Shown: positions 1 to 5,153 of the stretch, in pieces
How positions within the stretch are numbered: the stretch's first letter is position 1
Layout of the letters: each line of letters starts with the position of its first letter
DNA from: Actinomycetota bacterium
GTDB lineage: Bacteria > Actinomycetota > Actinomycetes > Nanopelagicales > Nanopelagicaceae
DNA length: 5,153 bases
Assembly: GCA_009701945.1 (NCBI GenBank)
Contig: WLJF01000060.1
Span: 1-5,153, forward strand
Reading direction: 5' to 3'
The notes under the pieces: generated by a model
The model's input: the letters and a program-made list of their open reading frames with translations, nothing else
The model's database searches: none
What the model was told of the DNA's origin: nothing
Translations under genes and position numbers: made by a program

Positions 1-1
1 A

Positions 2-958
2 TCAATTAGCGTCATCCTTCCAGTTTTGAATGAAGAAGCGCATCTAAATGATGCAGTGCACTCAATTCTTTCTCAGGATTATCAGGGAAAGATCGAAGTA
101 ATTCTTGCAGTTGGACCTTCACATGATCGAACCTTAGAAATTGCTCAATCCATCTCACGCCGAGATACACGAGTTGTATTAGTTGATAATCCAACTGGTC
201 GAACAGCAGTAGGCTTGAATCTTGCGCTTAACAAATCTCAAAGTCCGGTAGTTGTGCGTGTAGATGGACATGCACAAATTCCAAATGACTATCTCAGATT
301 AATTGTTGAAATTCTCAATGAGACTGGTGCTGTGAATGTGGGTGGAGTCATGGCGGCAGTTGGTACTACTTCATTTGAGAGAGCAGTTGCTGGAGCAATG
401 CGTAGTCCGCTCGGAGTTGGTGCATCACGTTTTCACACTGGCGGAAAGGCCGGAGTTGTGGACACCGTTTATCTCGGTGCATTTAGACGAGAGGCACTTG
501 TCGCAATCGGTGGATTCGATGAACGATTTACGCGTGCTCAGGATTGGGAGTTGAATTTTCGTCTGCGTGAAAAAGGTGGCATCGTGTATTTCGATCCTCG
601 CCTGCATGTGACTTATCGACCACGTTCAACTGTCACTGCACTTGCAAAACAGTATTTTGAATACGGACGTTGGCGCCGTGTGGTTTCTAGGAGACATAGC
701 GGAACAATTAATTATCGATACCTCGCTCCACCATTTGCGCTTATCGGATTCTTATCCTCCGTCATAGCCGGATTCTTTCTTCCGATTCTCTTTTTTCCAG
801 CAGCGATTTATCTTCTCTTTCTCCTTTTAGCATCGGCCAGAATTGCTTCATCCATTCGAGAATATTTCCTACTCTTAGCGGTAATTCCGACCATGCACTT
901 CGCGTGGGGAGCAGGATTTATCTCATCGCCAAAGACTCTCGTCCCTTCATCTGATTAA
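2..958 (+). CDS. Family 2 glycosyltransferase, ExoA-like, membrane-anchored (5' partial)
   Basis: A GT-A fold glycosyltransferase that probably adds a sugar to a lipid-linked or extracellular polysaccharide on the inner face of the membrane; donor and acceptor cannot be read from sequence. The frame is open to the left edge and begins SISVILPVLNEE, the usual first beta strand of GT2 enzymes, so the true start lies just upstream and the TTG at 26 is internal. Counting from the codon at position 2, visible elements are the DGH metal/nucleotide motif at D88 (RVDGHAQIP), the acceptor-side GGFDERF at about 170-176, QDWEL at 180-184 in place of the common EDxEL, and the YGRWR segment near 221-225, all in the order typical of succinoglycan ExoA-type enzymes. 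Two or three hydrophobic segments (about 244-278 and 288-305) anchor the C-terminus. It lies 30 bp before the ABC permease gene. Family call is firm; pathway is inferred from the neighbours. Confidence 0.9.
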   Translation, partial: SISVILPVLNEEAHLNDAVHSILSQDYQGKIEVILAVGPSHDRTLEIAQSISRRDTRVVLVDNPTGRTAVGLNLALNKSQSPVVVRVDGHAQIPNDYLRLIVEILNETGAVNVGGVMAAVGTTSFERAVAGAMRSPLGVGASRFHTGGKAGVVDTVYLGAFRREALVAIGGFDERFTRAQDWELNFRLREKGGIVYFDPRLHVTYRPRSTVTALAKQYFEYGRWRRVVSRRHSGTINYRYLAPPFALIGFLSSVIAGFFLPILFFPAAIYLLFLLLASARIASSIREYFLLLAVIPTMHFAWGAGFISSPKTLVPSSD

Positions 959-964
959 CGAGCT

Positions 965-980
965 GGCTACTGCGGTAGCC
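965..980 (+). terminator. Short hairpin between glycosyltransferase and ABC permease genes, possible weak terminator
   Basis: GGCTAC at 965-970 pairs perfectly with GTAGCC at 975-980 around a TGCG loop, and the right arm is followed by TTT. It begins 6 bp after the glycosyltransferase stop codon. Six base pairs and three T residues are weak for a rho-independent terminator, so it may instead stabilise the upstream 3' end, reduce read-through, or be chance. Its right arm overlaps a candidate -10 box. Confidence 0.3.
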
Positions 981-981
981 T
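976..981 (+). promoter_or_regulatory. Candidate -10 box (TAGCCT) of a leaderless promoter for the ABC permease gene
   Basis: TAGCCT fits the actinobacterial TANNNT -10 pattern and ends 7 nt before the GTG at 989, which would put transcription start at or one base before the start codon. No Shine-Dalgarno sequence precedes that GTG, as expected for a leaderless message. No convincing -35 element is visible. The same layout recurs at the two gene starts near 4695 and 4726. Confidence 0.4.
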
Positions 982-988
982 TTCGCAC

Positions 989-1816
989 GTGGAGAAACCA
1001 GTAGTTGTTTATGAGCCATTTCGCGCGGGATTACCTCCCATGCGCGAATACATGCGCTCACTCTGGAGCCGGCGCACCTTTATCGCCGAGTTTTCTCGTT
1101 CTGAACTTCGCGAACAAAACTATGGTTCAGTTTTTGGCCAGCTCTGGTTAGTTCTTAACCCGCTGCTTCTCTCCGGGGTCTATTTCCTACTGATCTATGT
1201 GATTGGTGGAAGTAGTGACTCAACTCGATTCGGTCATCTGACAGCAAGCCTCTTTCTCTTCTATCTCATTGCAAATAGTTTGACCGGGGGAGTCAAGGCA
1301 ATCACCTCAGGCCAGCGTTTAATTCTTAACACATCTTTCCCTCGCATTATGTTGCCAATCTCTGCAACCGTTATCGCACTCTTTAAATTCGTGCCTACTT
1401 TTATTGTCTTTGGAATCATCCATGCTGTTATCGGGTTGCCATATTCCTGGCAGATGTTGTGGGCAGTACCAATCCTTCTTATTGCCATGATCATGGCTCT
1501 CGGTATGGCTATTTTGATTTCATGCATCAACGTTTACTTCCGAGATATTTCAAGCATGCTTCCTTATCTGACTCGAAGCCTGCTGTATTTATCGCCGATT
1601 CTTTACGAAGCGACAAGTGTCTCTGATCGAATCAGAACATTAGAAATTGCTAACCCAATCTTCTACTTACTAGATTCTTGGTCTCGCGTGGTTGTTCATG
1701 CACAAGCTCCATCAATGAACGGTCTTATTCATGCGAGCGTGTGGGCGCTCTTTATCTTCTTAACAGGAACTTATTTCTTCCTATCGAGGGAGCGTGATTT
1801 CGCTGTCCGACTATAA
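989..1816 (+). CDS. ABC-2 type polysaccharide export permease (Wzm/TagG/RfbA family)
   Basis: The membrane subunit of an ABC exporter that moves undecaprenyl-linked polysaccharide (O-antigen, teichoic acid or galactan type) out of the cytoplasm. The 275-residue length and six hydrophobic segments (about 52-73, 83-103, 122-150, 156-180, 189-207, 245-265) match the family. Family hallmarks include an amphipathic N-terminal segment ending in YGSVFGQLWLVLNPLL (45-60), FPRIMLP at 117-123, YFRDIS at 183-188 and LSPILY at 201-206. The GTG start is chosen because it is the only usable start after the in-frame TAA at 956-958 that keeps the conserved VVVYEPFRAG leader; the ATG at 1040 (codon 18) is the alternative. 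No Shine-Dalgarno sequence is visible. The 3' end overlaps the ATPase gene by 23 bp, pointing to a stoichiometric two-subunit complex. The exported polymer is not identifiable from this sequence. Confidence 0.92.
   Translation: MEKPVVVYEPFRAGLPPMREYMRSLWSRRTFIAEFSRSELREQNYGSVFGQLWLVLNPLLLSGVYFLLIYVIGGSSDSTRFGHLTASLFLFYLIANSLTGGVKAITSGQRLILNTSFPRIMLPISATVIALFKFVPTFIVFGIIHAVIGLPYSWQMLWAVPILLIAMIMALGMAILISCINVYFRDISSMLPYLTRSLLYLSPILYEATSVSDRIRTLEIANPIFYLLDSWSRVVVHAQAPSMNGLIHASVWALFIFLTGTYFFLSRERDFAVRL
1786..1792 (+). promoter_or_regulatory. Purine-rich ribosome binding site within the permease gene, for the ABC ATPase
   Basis: GAGGGAG at 1786-1792 lies immediately before the GTG at 1794. If the GAGG core at 1786-1789 pairs with 16S rRNA the spacing is only 4 nt, which is short. 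It still supports the overlapping GTG over the later in-frame GTG at 1851, which has no such sequence before it. Confidence 0.4.
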
Positions 1817-2600
1817 CCACGAACATTCACCCCACAGCATTGCTGTCTCGGTGAAAGATCTCGGTCTCACATATACGACTTCAATTGACAAGAAACCAAC
1901 TCTTAAAGCTCGGTTAAAAACTCTTGGTCGCGGGAAGAAGCACACACGCATTGTTCGCGCACTCAATGATGTTTCTATTGATGTTCATTACGGAACAGTG
2001 CTTGGAATTATTGGCTCAAATGGAGCTGGTAAGTCTTCGTTGATGCGCGTGATTTCAGGAATTGTTCCGCCAACACAGGGCCGTGTCGAGGTCTATGGAA
2101 GCGTTAGCACCCTGCTTGCCTTGGGTGTTGGCTTTAATCCTTCAATGACTGGCCGTGACAATGTCTACTTAGGCGGTCTTGCAGCAGGGATGACACGAGA
2201 AGAAATTGATGCAAGTTTTGATTCCATCGCGGAGTTCTCAGAGTTGGGTGAATCTATCGATGCTCCGATGCGCACCTATTCATCAGGTATGTATGCGCGT
2301 TTAGCTTTTTCAGTTGCAGCAGTTGTTGAACCCGATATTTTGATCATTGATGAAGCGCTCAGTACGGGAGATGCAAAGTTTAAGGAGAAGAGCCTTAATC
2401 GCATTAAGGAACTTCGCACAGCAGATCGTGCCCTCATCCTGGTCAGCCATGCCTTAGCAACCATCGAAGATATCTGTAATGAGGTTATCTGGCTCAATAT
2501 GGGCAAACTCATGATGCGAGGTAATCCATCTGAAGTAATCGCTGCATATCGGGAATTTGTAGATGCAAGAAAGAGCGCATCATCTGATGAGGATGTATAA
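1794..2600 (+). CDS. ABC transporter ATP-binding protein for polysaccharide export (Wzt/TagH family, short form)
   Basis: The cytoplasmic ATPase that powers the permease encoded just upstream. Walker A is GSNGAGKS at 74-81. The stretch LLALGVGFNPSMTGRDNV (about 107-124) is diagnostic of polysaccharide-exporting ABC ATPases. The signature motif YSSGM is at 162-166, Walker B DILIIDEA at 181-188 with catalytic E187, and the switch histidine is H219. The approximately 50-residue lead before ALNDVSI is normal for this family. The protein ends at 268 residues, soon after the nucleotide-binding domain, so it lacks the C-terminal carbohydrate-binding domain of Wzt proteins that recognise capped O-antigens. 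It resembles the shorter ATPases of galactan or teichoic acid exporters. The GTG start overlaps the permease by 23 bp and the end overlaps the SpoIID gene, implying translational coupling on both sides. Function is secure at the level of family; substrate is not known. Confidence 0.93.
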   Translation: MISLSDYNHEHSPHSIAVSVKDLGLTYTTSIDKKPTLKARLKTLGRGKKHTRIVRALNDVSIDVHYGTVLGIIGSNGAGKSSLMRVISGIVPPTQGRVEVYGSVSTLLALGVGFNPSMTGRDNVYLGGLAAGMTREEIDASFDSIAEFSELGESIDAPMRTYSSGMYARLAFSVAAVVEPDILIIDEALSTGDAKFKEKSLNRIKELRTADRALILVSHALATIEDICNEVIWLNMGKLMMRGNPSEVIAAYREFVDARKSASSDEDV

Positions 2601-3774
2601 AGCTCTACTTCTTTCACTTCTCACATTCACATTAATTCCTATAGCGCAGGCTGAAACCCCTCAGAGTTTCTCATTCACAGGGGCGGGCTATGGTCATGGC
2701 GTTGGAATGAGTCAGATGGGTGCTCGGGCACATGCTCTTGCAGGAGAGAGCGCTACCACCATTCTTAATTACTATTACAAAGATGTAGTAATCGCACCAG
2801 TGGTTGATACACACACTATCCGTGTAAACATCGGACATCTATTGCGTTCTGTCTCATTTGTCTCTGCAACGCCAGAGTCACTCATTCAAATCTATGCAGG
2901 TGAGGTAGTAGGTCCTACCGAACTTGCACCTATCGCAACATTTACTTCAAGACAGAAAGCATCTTTTAGGCTTGATGCCAGTGGCGTTATCACTGGGCCA
3001 GTATCTGGAAAGAGCTTCACCATTCGATGGACTGGGCCTAATGCAGTCATCACTTTTTCACAACCAGGTAGCGCTGTGAAGTATCGATATGGACAGATGC
3101 AGATGAAGGTGTTCAAGGGCGCGATTGAAGTCACCAATTCTTTAAGTGTTCATGATGAGTATTTATGGGGGATTAGTGAGATGTCTTCTGCCTGGCCAAC
3201 GGCAGCACTTGAAGCTCAGGTCATTGCATCCCGCTCATATGCTCTATCAAAGATTGGCGCGATAAAACCTTCCTGTGATTGCCATGTGTATTCACATATC
3301 GCCGATCAGAACTTTGTCGGTTACTCAAAAGAGATTGAGCCAAAGATTGGCGCACTATGGAAAGCTGCCGTAAGTAGAACCAATATTGAGACATCAACAA
3401 GTCTTGCAATACTTCTCAATGGAAAGCCAATACAGGCTTATTACTCATCATCATCTGGTGGAGCTACGCAAACGACTCTCGATGCGTGGGGACAGCCAAC
3501 TCCCTACACACAATCAGTTGCAGATCCTGCAGGCCTTGACCCCAAACTTAATCCACGGTTTGCATCGTGGAAGGCGAGTTCAACTCAACAATTAGTGGCA
3601 GCAGCATTCTTATTACCTGATGTTATTTCTCTGGAGATAGTCTCCCGTAATAGCGCCGGAGCAGTTACCTATATCAAGGGAACCAGTAGCAACGGCTCTA
3701 CGAAATTACTACGGGGAGATACTTTTAGAAGCCGTGCGAAGATTCCTTCACCGTATTTTCAGCTTGCCCAGTAG
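2587..3774 (+). CDS. Secreted SpoIID/LytB-domain protein, probable peptidoglycan lytic transglycosylase
   Basis: Probably a secreted enzyme cleaving glycan strands of peptidoglycan, as shown for SpoIID in Firmicutes. From the ATG at 2587 the first 22 residues form a clean signal peptide: MRMYK, hydrophobic core ALLLSLLTFTLIPIA, and an AQA cleavage site before E23, with no lipobox. GAGYGHGVGMSQ at 32-43 with a following AxxxAxxG...ILNYYY segment is the SpoIID hallmark. The core ISEMSSAWPTAALEAQVIASRSYAL follows, where E198 aligns with the proposed catalytic glutamate of the xxEMP motif. CDCH at 230-233 plus H237 could form a metal site, and SSSSGGATQ at 287-295 is the second conserved loop. 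Other starts are ATG 2563, which adds a polar leader before the signal peptide, and ATG 2593; all overlap the ATPase gene. No strong ribosome site is visible, so translation is probably coupled. Sporulation is not implied, since many non-sporulating Actinobacteria carry such proteins. The lytic activity is inferred from family. Confidence 0.88.
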   Translation: MRMYKALLLSLLTFTLIPIAQAETPQSFSFTGAGYGHGVGMSQMGARAHALAGESATTILNYYYKDVVIAPVVDTHTIRVNIGHLLRSVSFVSATPESLIQIYAGEVVGPTELAPIATFTSRQKASFRLDASGVITGPVSGKSFTIRWTGPNAVITFSQPGSAVKYRYGQMQMKVFKGAIEVTNSLSVHDEYLWGISEMSSAWPTAALEAQVIASRSYALSKIGAIKPSCDCHVYSHIADQNFVGYSKEIEPKIGALWKAAVSRTNIETSTSLAILLNGKPIQAYYSSSSGGATQTTLDAWGQPTPYTQSVADPAGLDPKLNPRFASWKASSTQQLVAAAFLLPDVISLEIVSRNSAGAVTYIKGTSSNGSTKLLRGDTFRSRAKIPSPYFQLAQ

Positions 3775-3777
3775 AAA

Positions 3778-4695
3778 TTAATTTGCGTGCAGAATTGAGT
3801 TCAATCCGCCCCAAGTTCCAGTTCGCATTACTACTTCGAGACCACCAGTAAGTGAGTTGCGACGGAATAAAAGATTATTAGCACCAGAGAGCGTTCCAGC
3901 TTTTACGATCTCGCCATCAGGCAGCTTCACCTTCGCGGCAGCGGTGATATATGTCCCTGCTTCAATGACACAGTTATCACCGAGTGAAATTCCAAGTCCA
4001 GAGTTAGCACCTAGTAGACACTTCTCACCGATTGAAATTACCTCTTTACCGCCTCCGCTGAGAGTTCCCATGATGGATGCACCCCCACCAACATCAGTTC
4101 CATCTCCAACAACCACACCGGATGAAATACGACCTTCGACCATAGATGTGCCAAGAGTTCCTGCATTAAAGTTGATAAAACCTTCATGCATCACTGTTGT
4201 GCCAGAGGAAAGATATGCACCGAGTCGGACCCGATCAGCATCTGCAATGCGAACCCCAGAAGGAATGACGTAATCGACCATTCTCGGGAATTTATCTACG
4301 CCAAATACTGAAACATGCCCATGCTTAGCCTTGAGCTTTGCACGTGTAACCTCAAAACCATCGACTGCGCACGGCCCAACTGAAGTCCACACCACATTTG
4401 CTAGTAATCCGAAGATTCCTTCGAGTGATTGGCCATGAGGTTTTACAAGTCGATGCGAAAGTAGATGTAGGCGCAGGTAGGCATCCTTTGCATCTTTTGG
4501 AGCGACTGTGAGATCGATTTCAAGTGAGACTAATTCTCGCGTGATGCCACGAACTTCATCGCTTCCAACCATCGATGACAGAGTTGCATCAGGTCCGCCA
4601 GCAAGTGCTCCTAAAGCAGGGGATGGAAACCACACATCGAGAACTGTTGAACCTGCAAGTGTTGCGATTCCATGGCCGTGAGCTAGAGAAGACAT
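3778..4695 (-). CDS. dapD: 2,3,4,5-tetrahydropyridine-2,6-dicarboxylate N-succinyltransferase, actinobacterial type
   Basis: Transfers succinyl from succinyl-CoA to tetrahydrodipicolinate in the succinylase branch of the meso-diaminopimelate/lysine pathway, feeding both protein synthesis and peptidoglycan cross-linking. It is a cytoplasmic enzyme, trimeric in the family. The N-terminal domain (1 to about 145) opens with GHGIATLAGSTVLDVWFPSP, the form seen in Mycobacterium DapD. A left-handed beta-helix of hexapeptide repeats occupies about 150-265, including LSSGTTVMHEGFINFNAGT, MVEGR (E187, matching the proposed catalytic glutamate), DVGGGASIMGTLSGGG (201-216) and LLGANSGLGISLGDNCVIEAG (227-247). 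At 305 residues it is full length. The ATG at 4695 fits the family start. No Shine-Dalgarno sequence is present, and a TANNNT box 6 nt upstream suggests a leaderless message. It converges on the SpoIID gene and diverges from the LOG gene. I see no missing key residue. Confidence 0.97.
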   Translation of the reverse strand: MSSLAHGHGIATLAGSTVLDVWFPSPALGALAGGPDATLSSMVGSDEVRGITRELVSLEIDLTVAPKDAKDAYLRLHLLSHRLVKPHGQSLEGIFGLLANVVWTSVGPCAVDGFEVTRAKLKAKHGHVSVFGVDKFPRMVDYVIPSGVRIADADRVRLGAYLSSGTTVMHEGFINFNAGTLGTSMVEGRISSGVVVGDGTDVGGGASIMGTLSGGGKEVISIGEKCLLGANSGLGISLGDNCVIEAGTYITAAAKVKLPDGEIVKAGTLSGANNLLFRRNSLTGGLEVVMRTGTWGGLNSILHAN

Positions 4696-4701
4696 GTTCT
4701 A

Positions 4702-4707
4702 AGCCTA
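4702..4707 (-). promoter_or_regulatory. Candidate -10 box (TAGGCT) of a leaderless dapD promoter
   Basis: Read on the minus strand, TAGGCT is followed by exactly six bases and then the dapD ATG. That places the expected transcription start on the A of the start codon. No ribosome binding site lies in those six bases. The -35 region would fall over the first codons of the divergent LOG gene, and no good -35 match is seen there. Confidence 0.5.
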
Positions 4708-4712
4708 ACCCC

Positions 4713-4718
4713 TATCCT
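4713..4718 (+). promoter_or_regulatory. Candidate -10 box (TATCCT) of a leaderless LOG-gene promoter
   Basis: TATCCT is followed by seven bases and then the ATG at 4726, predicting transcription start at 4725 or 4726. An AAGACA at 4689-4694, 18 bp upstream, keeps four of six bases of the TTGACA -35 consensus and lies over the dapD start codon. No Shine-Dalgarno sequence precedes the ATG. Confidence 0.5.
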
Positions 4719-4725
4719 GTCCCTC

Positions 4726-5153
4726 ATGCGCATTGCAGTGTTCTGTTCTTCATCACCCACGATAGATAGCAAATTTATCGATTTGGCTTTCGATCTTGGC
4801 GCAGGCATTGCAGAAAGCGGTGCCGAACTTGTATCTGGCGGGGGCCATATCTCTGCAATGGGAGCGATTTCTCGCGGTGCTCGAAGCAAGGGTGGTCGGA
4901 CTATCGGCATCATCCCTCAAAAACTTGTAGACATTGAATTTGCAGACCACGATAGCGATGAACTTATTGTCGTTGATTCGATGCGCACCAGAAAGGCGAA
5001 GATAGAGGACTTATCGGATGCCTTTATCACCCTTCCTGGTGGTCTCGGAACTCTGGAAGAACTCTTTGAAATTTGGGTAGGTCGTTACCTTAAGTTCCAC
5101 GACAAACCAGTGATCATCCTTGATCCACATGGAGTATTTCAGCCTCTTCATGC
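4726..5153 (+). CDS. LOG-family (TIGR00730-type) nucleotide 5'-monophosphate phosphoribohydrolase, 3' partial
   Basis: The frame is open to the right edge, giving the first 142 codons of a family usually about 180-200 residues long. These Rossmann-fold proteins, often mislabelled lysine decarboxylase, hydrolyse the N-glycosidic bond of nucleoside 5'-monophosphates, classically releasing free cytokinin from its riboside phosphate. Visible elements are the first strand MRIAVFCSSSP (1-11), SGGGHISAMGAIS at 37-49, MRTRK at 86-90 (the common form is MHxRK, so the histidine is replaced), and PGGLGTLEEL at 104-113, the phosphate-binding and catalytic loop with E111/E112. The conserved arginine and lysine (R89, K90) are kept. 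The ATG at 4726 starts the first beta strand directly, so the start is well supported. The gene diverges from dapD across 30 bp. In M. tuberculosis a LOG gene (Rv1205) also lies a few genes from dapD (Rv1201c). The physiological substrate here is unknown. Confidence 0.92.
   Translation, partial: MRIAVFCSSSPTIDSKFIDLAFDLGAGIAESGAELVSGGGHISAMGAISRGARSKGGRTIGIIPQKLVDIEFADHDSDELIVVDSMRTRKAKIEDLSDAFITLPGGLGTLEELFEIWVGRYLKFHDKPVIILDPHGVFQPLH

Noticed and set aside
26..28. TTG at 26 as the start of the glycosyltransferase gene
   Set aside because: The frame continues upstream to the window edge with SISVILPV, the conserved first strand of GT2 enzymes, so this TTG is an internal leucine codon.
2563..2586. 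ATG at 2563 as the start of the SpoIID-domain gene
   Set aside because: It would place eight polar residues (MQERAHHL) before an otherwise standard signal peptide. The ATG at 2587 or 2593 gives a compact n-region and smaller overlap, though 2563 cannot be fully excluded.
2276..2617. 113-codon open frame on the minus strand across the ATPase gene
   Set aside because: It is antisense to the signature, Walker B and switch regions of a well-supported ATPase and has no domain or start signal of its own.
3794..3805. ATTGA-GT-TCAAT inverted repeat near the end of dapD as a terminator
   Set aside because: The stem is 5 bp, AT-rich, with a 2-base loop, lies inside the coding region and has no T tract, so it cannot act as an intrinsic terminator.
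3900..4250. Apparent repetitive pattern in the dapD region as a DNA repeat
   Set aside because: The periodicity comes from protein-level hexapeptide repeats of the left-handed beta-helix; the nucleotide copies are not similar enough to be a DNA repeat or CRISPR.
3857..4273. 138-codon open frame on the plus strand antisense to dapD
   Set aside because: Its proline- and serine-rich translation is the complement of the hexapeptide-repeat part of dapD, with no recognisable domain. dapD is clearly the real gene.
4683..4950. Two minus-strand open frames opposite the start of the LOG gene
   Set aside because: Both are antisense to conserved LOG motifs and one crosses the dapD start. Neither shows a recognisable protein family.

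Overview
The window reads as a chromosomal cell-envelope and lysine-pathway region of a low- to mid-GC actinobacterium (roughly mid-40s % GC by eye). The DapD protein is of the distinctive actinobacterial (Mycobacterium-type) class and sits next to a LOG-family gene. The starts of three genes look leaderless: no Shine-Dalgarno sequence, and a TANNNT box 6-7 nt before the start codon. Low-GC freshwater Actinobacteria such as the Nanopelagicales (acI) lineage would fit, but that placement is inference. I see no mobile element, tRNA, rRNA, CRISPR array or long repeat.

Positions 2-3774 (+ strand) hold four genes read in one direction. They are a family 2 glycosyltransferase (ExoA-like, 5' end outside the window), an ABC-2 permease of the Wzm/TagG type, its Wzt/TagH-type ATPase, and a secreted SpoIID/LytB-domain protein. 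The last three overlap end to start (23 bp and about 14 bp), so they are almost certainly co-translated. The simplest reading is that the glycosyltransferase helps build a lipid-linked cell-wall polysaccharide, the two ABC subunits flip it across the membrane, and the SpoIID protein cuts or remodels peptidoglycan outside the cell. A short hairpin and a candidate leaderless promoter lie in the 30-bp gap between the glycosyltransferase and the permease.

Positions 3778-4695 (- strand) encode DapD, the tetrahydrodipicolinate N-succinyltransferase of the succinylase route to meso-diaminopimelate and lysine. It converges on the SpoIID gene with only 3 bp between the stop codons. Positions 4726-5153 (+ strand) hold the first 142 codons of a LOG-family (TIGR00730-type) phosphoribohydrolase gene that runs off the right end. 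DapD and LOG diverge from a 30-bp gap that carries two back-to-back TANNNT boxes.

All six genes belong to known families. I do not see a wholly new system. The points most worth following up are the leaderless promoter pattern, the translational coupling of a SpoIID-family enzyme to a polysaccharide exporter, and the rearranged motif order in that enzyme. No stretch longer than 300 bases is without a gene.
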